Shown: positions 1 through 7,366 of the stretch, piece by piece
Numbering within the stretch: the first letter of the stretch is position 1
Layout of the letters: each line of letters begins with the position of its first letter
Source: Methanomassiliicoccales archaeon
GTDB lineage: Archaea; Thermoplasmatota; Thermoplasmata; SG8-5
Direction of reading: 5' to 3'
Assembly (NCBI GenBank): GCA_030612505.1
Contig: JAUWNU010000008.1
Coordinates: 1 to 36,811 of the forward strand
Length of the DNA stretch: 36,811 nucleotides
Program-made: the position numbers and the translations under genes
The notes under the pieces: model-generated
The model's database searches: none
Told to the model about the DNA's origin: nothing
The model's input: the letters and a program-made list of their open reading frames with translations, nothing else

Positions 1-12
1 GGTAGTGCCCCC

Positions 13-708
13 CTAATTGGTTGATATTTGGTGATAAGGAAATGTCAATAATTCTCGCATTGTCCAGTTATGATTTGTCAATCCTTGTTCTCTGGCTGGA
101 GAATATTTTTCCCATTTTCCGTTCTGGTTGTGATGTTTTAACGATCCATGTCCTCGACAAAAATCAAAATGGGTGAAGTACAACATCATCTGTTTTGACA
201 GTCCATTGTGGTTTTTTGAAAATCCAATTGTCTTTCGTGATATGCGATTGTTGTCTTGACGGAAAGTCAAGTTTTGTCGTTCAATCAGGCTGGTTGTTAT
301 TTGTTTAGGGTCAATATTATTTCCAAAGATTGCCCTGTGTTCAACCTCGGTCAAACGACCTTCTTTTCGGTGTTTGATGACCTGGGCATATCTCAGGTCG
401 TTGGTTGGAACTATTTTTGATATTCTTGGCCTTCCTCGTTTACCAGTTGATGGGTATTCCATCGACTGGCCGAAGCATCGTAATAGTGCTTTTGTATAGA
501 ATTTCAAACCATCTGTGACGAATAATGGTTTCGAAGATAATCGTTGAGCAGTGTCGTCAATGATTTTATCTGCAACATACTGCTTTCGTTCTCCAATCGT
601 GTGAGTTATGATTAAACGGCTCTCTGTGGCGAAACTTACCCAGATCCAAGTTCCATCATCTTCATAGTGCGCCATTCTCGGAACTGTTTTTTTTTGACAA
701 ATGTCCAA
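13..708 (-). CDS. IS1-family transposase, InsB-like catalytic part (read by -1 frameshift)
   Basis: This frame carries the rest of the DDE catalytic core: HYEDDGTWIWVSF, the second aspartate in VTDGLKFY, and the glutamate in SLIERQNLTFRQDNNRISR, which matches the IS1-family ERQN...R...R signature. Together with D of DELW in the upstream frame this completes the triad. The ATG at the frame's beginning overlaps the upstream reading frame and is unlikely to be used alone. The sequence C-AAAAAAAAA-C at the junction is an extended version of the IS1 A6C slip site, where the ribosome moves back one base. The C-terminal tail after GHGSLKHH runs close to the left inverted repeat. No internal stop is seen, so the element may be active. 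Confidence 0.8.
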   Translation of the reverse strand: MDICQKKTVPRMAHYEDDGTWIWVSFATESRLIITHTIGERKQYVADKIIDDTAQRLSSKPLFVTDGLKFYTKALLRCFGQSMEYPSTGKRGRPRISKIVPTNDLRYAQVIKHRKEGRLTEVEHRAIFGNNIDPKQITTSLIERQNLTFRQDNNRISRKTIGFSKNHNGLSKQMMLYFTHFDFCRGHGSLKHHNQNGKWEKYSPAREQGLTNHNWTMRELLTFPYHQISTN

Positions 709-1106
709 AGTTCGTCCAGTTCAACCTTCGAAACATTGAGGTCAACGAGAAGTACTTTGTTAACTTCTTCACTATGATCAGCGGCTCTGGTTAGCCAACC
801 TCTGACAGTGTCCAACTTCACACTGAGTATTTCGGCGACCGACCGCAAACTCATGCCTTTGATTATCATTTTCAAGGCAATCAATACTTTTTCGTCTTTT
901 GTACGAAGATCGAAAAAAGCAGTGTTTGTCCTATCATTGAAAACTAATCCACAAGATTTGCAGATGTATTTGCGGACTTTTCCGCTCTTGGTTTTGTATG
1001 TTCCATTGCCAATTATATTTTCTTTGCCAGTCTGTCCATATCGCCCACAATCTTTGTTTGGGCAGGCAATATTATTGAATTTCAATTTTGGTCCGCGTTC
1101 ACCCAT
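636..1106 (-). CDS. IS1-family transposase, InsA-like N-terminal part
   Basis: This frame encodes the DNA-binding half of the transposase. It starts MGERGPKLKF and has a Cys4 zinc ribbon (CPNKDCG ... CKSCG) followed by a helix-turn-helix (SLRSVAEILSVKLDTVRGWL) and the first catalytic aspartate in VELDELW. An in-frame start lies further upstream at 1151 but inside the terminal repeat; the ATG at 1106 directly before the conserved part is preferred. After the A9 run (T9 on the + strand at 687-695) the frame continues with residues unlike the family, whereas the -1 frame resumes family-like sequence. The functional product is therefore probably the fusion made by frameshifting. Confidence 0.8.
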   Translation of the reverse strand: MGERGPKLKFNNIACPNKDCGRYGQTGKENIIGNGTYKTKSGKVRKYICKSCGLVFNDRTNTAFFDLRTKDEKVLIALKMIIKGMSLRSVAEILSVKLDTVRGWLTRAADHSEEVNKVLLVDLNVSKVELDELWTFVKKKQFREWRTMKMMELGSG

Positions 1107-1287
1107 GAGATACCACGACAAGAGGTATGGGATGATACTATATAATATCAACCGATTGCCGGGTCACTACCAATTTCTTTGAAGTATCAAAAAATAAGAG
1201 ATACGCAAATTTGACATACAATATAGATTAAAGCGTCAAAATTGCGGAGACCCTATTTCTTTTGTATACAAACTCAGACCCTAGCCC

Positions 1288-1698
1288 CTAAATATCGAAC
1301 AATACCTGAACAGTATTCGTCTCTACATCAACTTCCAGCATATGATAAGTTATGGCTTTAATATCAGTCTTCAGATGATGCCTGGCACTGTCCATTTTCT
1401 CGCCCTTAACTTTGGCCTTGAGCTTTGTGCCGGTTATTTTTACCTGGAACTTGGAAAACAGCATATCATCAACATCGCATATGAACAATAATTCGGAGAG
1501 CCAGTCAACTAAAAGCTGCTCTAAATCATCTGCCTCGCACTCAATTCTTTTGGTTGTATGGGGTTTTACAGAAGAAGCATCACACATTGTGTCGAACATT
1601 GCGTAGCCAGCATTCTCAAAAGCCTTATTCATTGACCTGCCGGTTGTGCGGATGGCAATGTCTGCGGTGTGGTCGATTATTTTGTATCTTTTTGGCAT
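1288..1698 (-). CDS. Archease
   Basis: Archease is a small metal-binding protein that promotes turnover of the tRNA/RNA ligase RtcB, helping guanylylation of the ligase during tRNA exon joining. The 136-residue length and the hallmark N-terminus (YKIIDHTADIAIRTTGRSMNKAFENAG) fit the family, as do the internal LVDWLSELLF segment and the C-terminal KAITYHMLEV. Acidic and histidine residues of the metal site (D9/H10/D13 region) are present. It lies 31 bases downstream of the membrane protein gene and may belong to the same leftward transcript. RtcB itself is not in the window. Identification is secure. Confidence 0.93.
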   Translation of the reverse strand: MPKRYKIIDHTADIAIRTTGRSMNKAFENAGYAMFDTMCDASSVKPHTTKRIECEADDLEQLLVDWLSELLFICDVDDMLFSKFQVKITGTKLKAKVKGEKMDSARHHLKTDIKAITYHMLEVDVETNTVQVLFDI

Positions 1699-1729
1699 GG
1701 GTAGTACATGGTTTTGATTAGATAAATAA

Positions 1730-2332
1730 TCAGCGGCGTCTGCCTTTTTTGCTTTTCCGCTTCTCCCTGGCTGCCTGTTTTGCTTGCTTTTTCTCCTGCT
1801 CCTGCCGGTTCACGATTATCCAGCTGAAAGCAAAAATTCCCACTAAGCCAAGAACTATCAGAACATAGTAGATTGTGTAATCTGGCGCATCTATCTCATT
1901 GATGCTGATACTGGCATTGTAAGTAACTTCTCCCTCTGTGGTATTCGCCACCAGTATGGTATAGTCCTGGCCCAAGCTAAAATTCGGTGGAAATGTGACA
2001 GAATATGAAGTGACTGGCTCTGAATTACTGAATTCAATATAATAATTCAGCTGGGCATTGATTATTGCCTGTGTGCCCACCTCATTAACAAGAAGCACTC
2101 GAATACTGCCATTGCCAATTACCTGAAATGAATATTCCAGTTCATGTCCTTTAGGAACATCCACAACATACTCATTCCACATATCACCCAGGACTAATGT
2201 GTCTGTGCTGGAATAACCACTGGAAGGTACATTGAAAACCTGGACAGAGGGGGTTGTTTGGGCACTGGCCGGGACTGAAGCCAGTAAGATGAAAGTGGCC
2301 AGTAATATTGGAATGGATTTCTTAATAATCAA
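1730..2332 (-). CDS. Membrane-anchored secreted protein, function unknown
   Basis: The 200-residue protein has a signal peptide (KKSIPILLATFILLASVPASAQ), an extracellular beta-rich domain of about 130 residues, one transmembrane helix near residues 153-172 (YYVLIVLGLVGIFAFSWIIV) and a very basic cytoplasmic tail ending KSKKGRRR. The segment with GHELEYSFQVIGNGSIRVLLVN resembles GOLD/emp24-type beta-sandwiches, but that is only a pattern impression. The start is a TTG at 2332 that overlaps the upstream stop as TTGA, with a GGTGAT ribosome site at 2339-2344. Tight coupling to the FtsZ-like gene suggests a joint role at the membrane, possibly as its anchor; this is inference. Confidence 0.7.
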   Translation of the reverse strand: MIIKKSIPILLATFILLASVPASAQTTPSVQVFNVPSSGYSSTDTLVLGDMWNEYVVDVPKGHELEYSFQVIGNGSIRVLLVNEVGTQAIINAQLNYYIEFSNSEPVTSYSVTFPPNFSLGQDYTILVANTTEGEVTYNASISINEIDAPDYTIYYVLIVLGLVGIFAFSWIIVNRQEQEKKQAKQAAREKRKSKKGRRR

Positions 2333-3246
2333 AATCCAATCACCGCCGTAACTTTGAGACCATATTCTCTCTCACCGGTTTTTGCAATAAAAACCTTTTG
2401 GCAGCCAGTTTCCCTGGAGAATGATTTTCCAAGTTCAATCAGATCATCATATAGGATATGCCCTTCCACGAAAAGAAGGGCAGAGCTGGGCTCCCGGTCT
2501 TCAAGCATTAGCCAGTTAGATTTTTTCAGCTTCTCGATGACTGCAAAATCTGCATTGTCCCGGTCCCATTCTGCAATGTCCATGGCAAAGACCTTGCCCC
2601 TGAGTTCTTTCTTCAGGAGTCGAATATCATCTTTTCCCAGATTCTGAAGCATGAGGTTGGCTGGCAACGCTAGAACACTATTCATTACTCGAAATGCCTG
2701 GTTGATAGGAATGTTCGGGGCCTCGGCCAGTATCATGTCATTGGGTATTATCAGCAGGATGTCAGCAGTATCCATTAATCTGCGGAATTGGGCTTTTGCC
2801 CGGTCCTTTCTGGAACCGCCTTCAACTGAAAATGGTTCAGACATGATGCAAACGCTGATGCATTTTTCTATGCTGGCTGCCCTTGCTGCAAGTACCGCGC
2901 CCCAGCCCCCAGTATAACCTCCCAATCCTCCGATGATGAATGCAATATCAGCCTTATCCAGTTTCTCTGCAAGCTTTCCTTCGGTCTCATTGCTCACAAC
3001 CCTTGTGCCTTTCTTCACGCTGGTTGCATCCTTTTCTATGCCTCTTACGTCAACCAGGACTTTCTCGGATTTCAGGGCCTTCATGATATCTGGCTCCGAG
3101 GAAATGGCAATGCTGATGTCCTGGTCTTTAACCTCGCCTTCCACAATAATATTGCAGCCGGTTCCGCCGCAGCCGATTAGGGCGGATTTTGGCCTGGACT
3201 CGGCAGGGCCTTGTAGAATAACTGGCTCAGGAGATTCAGAAGACAT
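2329..3246 (-). CDS. Divergent FtsZ/tubulin-superfamily GTPase
   Basis: The protein (about 305 residues) shows the tubulin/FtsZ fold signatures in order: an N-terminal glycine-rich nucleotide loop (ALIGCGGTGCNIIVEG, residues about 22-37), a tubulin-signature-like loop IGGLGGYTGGWGAVLAA near 105-120, and a T7-like synergy loop DNADFAVIEKL near 230 that matches the FtsZ NxDFAxV pattern. The signature loop deviates from the canonical GGGTGTG. An acidic C-terminal tail of the FtsA/SepF-binding type is absent. The ATG at 3246 is preferred over the GTG at 3252 because the GGGGGTGA ribosome site overlaps that GTG. It heads a leftward operon with a membrane protein. It could be a non-canonical FtsZ or CetZ-like protein in shape or division; the family call is firm and the role unknown. 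Confidence 0.75.
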   Translation of the reverse strand: MSSESPEPVILQGPAESRPKSALIGCGGTGCNIIVEGEVKDQDISIAISSEPDIMKALKSEKVLVDVRGIEKDATSVKKGTRVVSNETEGKLAEKLDKADIAFIIGGLGGYTGGWGAVLAARAASIEKCISVCIMSEPFSVEGGSRKDRAKAQFRRLMDTADILLIIPNDMILAEAPNIPINQAFRVMNSVLALPANLMLQNLGKDDIRLLKKELRGKVFAMDIAEWDRDNADFAVIEKLKKSNWLMLEDREPSSALLFVEGHILYDDLIELGKSFSRETGCQKVFIAKTGEREYGLKVTAVIGF

Positions 3247-3297
3247 TGTCACCCCCTATTGCAATAGTGATATTATGGTTTTCCGCTACAGAAAAAG

Positions 3298-3329
3298 AAT
3301 TAAATATCCAAGGGCACTATCAAATCCCA
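3298..3329 (+). promoter_or_regulatory. Archaeal TATA promoter for the cobalamin adenosyltransferase (leaderless)
   Basis: TTAAATAT at 3299-3306 lies about 27 bases before the ATG at 3329, the spacing expected for a TATA box and a transcript that starts at the start codon. No ribosome site is visible before that ATG. The position supports 3329 as the true start although the open frame extends far upstream. Confidence 0.55.
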
Positions 3330-3862
3330 TGGATTCAGAAGTGGGACTGGGTATGATTCATGTCTATACCGGCGATGGTAAAGGTAAAACTACAAGCTCT
3401 CTTGGCCTTGGACTGAGAGCTGCTGGCCATGGGTTCAAAGTCCACATGATTCAGTTCATGAAAGGGCAGATAAACTACGGAGAGCTTGAGTCTGTCAAGC
3501 TTATTCCCAATTTCGAGATTCGCCAATTCGGCAGGCCGGACTTTGTGGACAAGAATAATCCTGAAGAAATTGACATCCAGCTGGCAAAGGATGGGCTTGC
3601 TCATGCTAAGGAAATTGTTGCTGCCGGAGATATTGATATGCTTATTTTGGACGAGGTCAATGTGGCTGTGGAATGGGGGCTTTTTTCCTATCGGGAGATT
3701 ATTGAGCTCATTAAAAACAAACCAGAAAACATGGAGCTTGTGCTTACTGGCCGTCACGCACCCAGGGAGTTCATTGAGCTGGCTGATACAGTCACCGAGA
3801 TGAAAGAAATCAAACATCCTTACATGGAAGGTATCACAGCCAGAAAAGGCATAGAATATTAG
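3329..3862 (+). CDS. cobA: Cob(I)yrinic acid a,c-diamide adenosyltransferase (CobA/BtuR/CobO type)
   Basis: This enzyme transfers the adenosyl group of ATP to the cobalt of corrinoids, making the coenzyme form of B12. The P-loop GDGKGKTTSS near residue 15, the MIQFMKG segment, the Walker-B-like LILDEVNVAVEWG, LVLTGRHAP and the C-terminal HPYMEGITARKGIEY all match the CobA family, and 177 residues is the usual length. The open frame extends back to 2933 antisense to the FtsZ-like gene, but family similarity begins at MIHVYTGDGKG and a TATA box supports the ATG at 3329. GTG 3341 and ATG 3353 are alternatives. It is followed after 8 bases by the protease gene. Confidence 0.93.
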   Translation: MDSEVGLGMIHVYTGDGKGKTTSSLGLGLRAAGHGFKVHMIQFMKGQINYGELESVKLIPNFEIRQFGRPDFVDKNNPEEIDIQLAKDGLAHAKEIVAAGDIDMLILDEVNVAVEWGLFSYREIIELIKNKPENMELVLTGRHAPREFIELADTVTEMKEIKHPYMEGITARKGIEY

Positions 3863-3870
3863 GGGTCCTC

Positions 3871-5871
3871 ATGTTCTCAAAAATCCTGACTGGTTTTATT
3901 CTTTTTATCATGATTTCAATGATCTTTGTCGGGCTGCCCGGGAATTCGGAGGCTCAAGAAAACACCACATGGACATATATGGTCTACATGTCCGGCGATA
4001 GTAGCTTAGCCAGCAATGTTCCTGATGATATTCAGGAGATGCAGGAAGTTGGTTCTGGTGACGGCCTTGAAATAATTGTGCTGGCAGATACCGCAGGCAT
4101 GGATGATTCCAATTTGATTAGGATACTTCCTGGAGAGCGGCAGGAAATTCCGCTTTCAAATATTAATCCAACATGGGGAAATGAGCTGGACATGGGACAG
4201 GCCATAACCCTGAGCAAATTTGTCATATGGACTGCTGAAAATTATCCGGCGGACAGGTACATGCTGGACCTCTGGGGCCACGGAAGGGGCTGGGCCGGAA
4301 TCTGTCCAGATAAGGAAAATTACCTGGAATGTCAAGAACTGCGAACAGCATTGCAGGACGTTTCTGATGCTGGCATTGATTTAGATATCATAAGTATGGA
4401 TGCCTGTCAGATGGGAATGATGGAGATTGCCTATGAACTTGGAGACATGGCGGATTATGCGGTGCTCTCCGAGAAAGACGTTCCACTGGACGGCTGGCCC
4501 TATGACCGCTTGCTGAATTTGATTAAAGATAATAGTGAATTAACAGTTCAGGAATTCGGCACTCGCATGGTGGATGCCTATATGGACTGGGGATTGGTTA
4601 ATAGCCGATATTCTCTGACATTGAGTTTCATTGATTTATCACATATTCAGAGAGTGGCCAGTAACTTAGACGCCTTTGCCAGAGAAGCAGAGCAGATGAC
4701 TGGCTATTTTAATCCGCAATTCATTGAAGCTCGTTCATTAACAGAAGAATATGACGGGCATGCCCAGTATGATATTCGGCATTTGCTGAGCAATATCATT
4801 GTCCAGACTAATTGTATGCGCCTGAAAGTTCTGGCAAGGAACATTACAGAAGCACTGGGTGATGCCATTGTCTATGAGCGGCACTGGACCAATATTCAGG
4901 ATGAGCAGGCAGAACATGCCTATGGACTTTCCATATGGTTCCCAAGTTATTCGCCTTCACCCAGCTATCTGGATTGCAGCTTTGCCCAGGATACTGGCTG
5001 GGATGAGTTTCTGGATGCACTAGCACCGTTTTTCTCGAATCCCGAAAGGCAGGAAATAATCTATAATGTTCAAGTTAGCGGGATGGACCAGGATAGCAAT
5101 GGATTAAAAGATTCTATTCAGATATCCTATGATGAAAATTTAGTTGGCTACACACAGGTAGAAATTTACGGGCCAAATGAAAATCTCATAAGCAGTTTTA
5201 TTCTTGACACTTCAAGTTCAGGGAGCCAGACAATTGATCTGGAGAGATATGGGGCATATTCTGTTGCCATCTATCTCAGGAATAGCGAAGGAAAACTGCA
5301 AAACTATTCCTATTTTGATGATAACCTGGCCAAGGAAGGAGTGAGCTTCATTTACGGTGAGGTGACCTCGGATATCGGCAGGGGACTGCAATGGATCCAG
5401 GTATCTCTAGTTGACAGCCAGGGCACTGTTATTATTTCCACCAATACCGACCGGGATGGTCATTATTCATTACAGGTGATTGTGCCAACCGATACTGATG
5501 GCTCAAACCTTACTTTGGTCTGCGGCCTGGGGGATATCCAGCAGAATTATACAATTATGGAACTGGCAGAACAGAATATCATTGATTTCCAACTGGACAC
5601 ATCAAATGATTTTCTTGACTGGTTCACCCCAATAATCATTATTCTAATTATTTCAGGACTGGTATGCCTGGCAGTGTGGGGCATTTACAGCCGAAGAAAG
5701 CCAGAGATTATCGGTACAGAAGGATTAGTTCAAACCCCTGTATCGGAATTCCATGAATTATCTCAAACTCCCATAGCGGCTTCACTGGAAGACGAATTCA
5801 AAGAAGTTGATTTTGCTACTAACTCAACAGAAACCGAGCCTTCTACAGAAGACGAGCAAAAAATGTATTAG
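3871..5871 (+). CDS. Membrane-anchored clostripain-type (C11) cysteine protease
   Basis: The 666-residue protein has an N-terminal signal sequence (about 1-30), then a peptidase C11 domain beginning WTYMVYMSGDSSLASN. The catalytic dyad is visible as His137 in LDLWGHGRGWAG and Cys179 in ISMDACQMGMMEIAYEL. A beta-sandwich region near 490-570 (GEVTSDIGRGLQWIQVSLVD ... TDRDGHYSLQV) resembles carboxypeptidase-regulatory-like domains. A transmembrane helix near 588-610 (FTPIIIILIISGLVCLAVWG) and an acidic cytoplasmic tail follow. It is thus a surface protease anchored by its C-terminus. C11 proteases usually cut after Arg or Lys. Arrangement after cobA looks operonic, but there is no functional link I can name. 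Confidence 0.88.
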   Translation: MFSKILTGFILFIMISMIFVGLPGNSEAQENTTWTYMVYMSGDSSLASNVPDDIQEMQEVGSGDGLEIIVLADTAGMDDSNLIRILPGERQEIPLSNINPTWGNELDMGQAITLSKFVIWTAENYPADRYMLDLWGHGRGWAGICPDKENYLECQELRTALQDVSDAGIDLDIISMDACQMGMMEIAYELGDMADYAVLSEKDVPLDGWPYDRLLNLIKDNSELTVQEFGTRMVDAYMDWGLVNSRYSLTLSFIDLSHIQRVASNLDAFAREAEQMTGYFNPQFIEARSLTEEYDGHAQYDIRHLLSNIIVQTNCMRLKVLARNITEALGDAIVYERHWTNIQDEQAEHAYGLSIWFPSYSPSPSYLDCSFAQDTGWDEFLDALAPFFSNPERQEIIYNVQVSGMDQDSNGLKDSIQISYDENLVGYTQVEIYGPNENLISSFILDTSSSGSQTIDLERYGAYSVAIYLRNSEGKLQNYSYFDDNLAKEGVSFIYGEVTSDIGRGLQWIQVSLVDSQGTVIISTNTDRDGHYSLQVIVPTDTDGSNLTLVCGLGDIQQNYTIMELAEQNIIDFQLDTSNDFLDWFTPIIIILIISGLVCLAVWGIYSRRKPEIIGTEGLVQTPVSEFHELSQTPIAASLEDEFKEVDFATNSTETEPSTEDEQKMY

Positions 5872-5893
5872 GCCGCCCAACTATCTGGTATCA

Positions 5894-7126
5894 ATGCAAT
5901 TCAATGCTGATTTACATATTCACGGAAGGTTCTCTGCAGCAACAAGTTCAGACATGAACTTCAAGAATCTTGCCAGAGGTTCAGAGCAGAAAGGTGTAAA
6001 TTTAGTTGCAACTGGTGATTGTCTGCACCCCACCTGGCTTAAAGAGATAAAGGCCATGGAGAAGGTTGCTGAGGGCACATTTCAGCAGGGCAATACCAGG
6101 TTCATTCTCACAACCGAGGTTGAGGCAGAAAAGCGTGTGCATCATTTGCTCATGTTTCCCAGCATATCCACAGTTGAGGATTTTATAGAAATAATTGGCA
6201 GCGACACAAAGAACCTGGCTGCCGACGGCCGCCCAAAGATATGGCTGGGTGGAGAAGAGCTTGCCCAGAAGGTTGTGGACTCAGGTGGATACATTGGGCC
6301 AGCACATGCTTTCACACCCTGGACTGGATTTTATGCAAAATATGATTCTCTAAAACATGGTTATGGAGTCATGGCCAGCAAGATTCATTTTCTGGAACTG
6401 GGACTCAGCGCCAATACGGATTACGGTGATCAGATCGCAGAGCTTGAGGACATAACTTTCCTGACTAACTCGGATGCACATTCACCGCAGCCAGTGCGCC
6501 TTGCCAGGGAATTTAACGTAGTCCAGGCAGAGGACATGACCTTTGCAGAACTCATGATGGCATTAAGGCGGCAGAAAGGCAGAAAGCTCGTGAAAAATTA
6601 TGGCCTGCCAGAAGGAGAAGGCAAATACAATCGAACTGCCTGCTCAAGATGCTTTGTGCAATATGAATTAAATCGGGCACTGGCACTGAGGTGGAAATGC
6701 ACCTGCGGCGGCTCCATAAAAAAGGGCGTGCGAGAACGTGCAGAGGAACTTGGTGGCGGCAGAGGTATTGTTCATCCAGACCATCGGCCAGAATATTTTT
6801 ATTTAATCCCACTAAGCGAGATTATTATGCGGGCTGTTGGCCATTCATCGCCGTTCACTGGAAAGGTCCAGAGTACCTGGGAAGCACTTGTAAAGGGCTT
6901 TGACAATGAACTTGAAGTGCTAATGGACGCGCCTACCAGCAAGATCCGGAAAGTTGCCGGGGACATGGTGGCCGACGCAATTCAGGCATTCAGGAATGGG
7001 GAAATTCAGGTTATCCCAGGCGGCGGAGGAAAGTACGGTTCAATCGTGCTGCCAGGCCAGGAAGTGGAGCCAGCGGCTGTGCCCAAGGCCAAGAAGGGGC
7101 AGAAGAGCCTTTTTGAGTATGATTAA
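5894..7126 (+). CDS. Endonuclease Q (PHP-domain DNA repair nuclease)
   Basis: EndoQ nicks DNA 5' of deaminated bases (deoxyuridine, hypoxanthine, xanthine) and abasic sites. The PHP metal site is seen as ADLHIHGRFS (H8, H10) at the N-terminus, with further family segments at VATGDCLHP, TTEVEAE, HLLMFPS, GPAHAFTPWTGFY and LTNSDAHSP. A zinc finger follows (C250, C253, C269, C271) and the family tail GGGGKYGSIVLPG. The last residues, GQKSLFEYD, form a PCNA-interacting (PIP) box, consistent with known PCNA coupling of archaeal EndoQ. The start is set at the ATG 5894 just before the PHP motif, 22 bases after the protease stop. The 410-residue length is typical. Confidence 0.88.
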   Translation: MQFNADLHIHGRFSAATSSDMNFKNLARGSEQKGVNLVATGDCLHPTWLKEIKAMEKVAEGTFQQGNTRFILTTEVEAEKRVHHLLMFPSISTVEDFIEIIGSDTKNLAADGRPKIWLGGEELAQKVVDSGGYIGPAHAFTPWTGFYAKYDSLKHGYGVMASKIHFLELGLSANTDYGDQIAELEDITFLTNSDAHSPQPVRLAREFNVVQAEDMTFAELMMALRRQKGRKLVKNYGLPEGEGKYNRTACSRCFVQYELNRALALRWKCTCGGSIKKGVRERAEELGGGRGIVHPDHRPEYFYLIPLSEIIMRAVGHSSPFTGKVQSTWEALVKGFDNELEVLMDAPTSKIRKVAGDMVADAIQAFRNGEIQVIPGGGGKYGSIVLPGQEVEPAAVPKAKKGQKSLFEYD

Positions 7127-7177
7127 TCAGAAAAGAATTTAAACTGATGAACATTGCCTGATGAATATTCGCAACAT

Positions 7178-7261
7178 GCAGAGATAGCCAAGCCAGGTCA
7201 ACGGCGTTAGATTCAGGGTCTAATCCTTAGTGGTTCGCCGGTTCGAATCCGGTTCTCTGCA
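7178..7261 (+). tRNA. tRNA-Leu (anticodon CAG)
   Basis: The acceptor arms GCAGAGA (7178-7184) and TCTCTGC (7254-7260) pair perfectly, with A7261 as discriminator. The anticodon stem TTAGA/TCTAA encloses the loop TTCAGGG with anticodon CAG. A long variable arm identifies a class II tRNA, and the T arm is GCCGG-TTCGAAT-CCGGT. CCA is not encoded. T-rich sequence directly after the gene (7262-7275) probably ends transcription. No intron is seen. Confidence 0.95.
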
Positions 7262-7298
7262 TTTTTAATTTTTTTGGTGTACAACCCGGTTATCCCAT

Positions 7299-7361
7299 GC
7301 GAAAATATAAAAACAATATACTGTATCATGTAGTACTGGAATTAGCCAACTTAGGGGGGCG
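7299..7361 (+). promoter_or_regulatory. TATA box and ribosome site of the first DUF835-TPR gene
   Basis: AAATATAA at 7303-7310 is a good archaeal TATA box and predicts a transcript start near 7330. A GGGGGG run at 7354-7359 precedes the GTG start at 7367 by seven bases, so this gene has a short leader and a ribosome site, unlike the leaderless genes nearby. Confidence 0.5.
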
Positions 7362-7366
7362 AAAGT

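Larger units (their letters stand above)
1..1171 (-). mobile_element. IS1-family insertion sequence, complete
   Basis: The two ends form imperfect terminal inverted repeats: the first 25 bases (GGTAGTG...GGTTGAT) match the reverse complement of 1147-1171 at about 20 of 25 positions. Between them lie two overlapping leftward frames encoding a zinc-finger/HTH protein and a DDE transposase, the classical IS1 layout. The length of about 1.17 kb is longer than E. coli IS1 (about 0.77 kb) but compatible with longer archaeal IS1 relatives. Only the right flank (AATTTCTTTG...) is visible, so a target duplication cannot be checked. The window starts exactly at the left terminus. Confidence 0.85.

Noticed and set aside
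808-1182. Rightward frame across the IS1 transposase
   Set aside because: It runs antisense to the zinc-finger/HTH part, extends through the terminal repeat and matches no family.
2933-3328. N-terminal extension of the cobA frame antisense to the FtsZ-like gene
   Set aside because: It shows no family similarity, it is the complement of a real gene, and a TATA box places transcription start at 3329.
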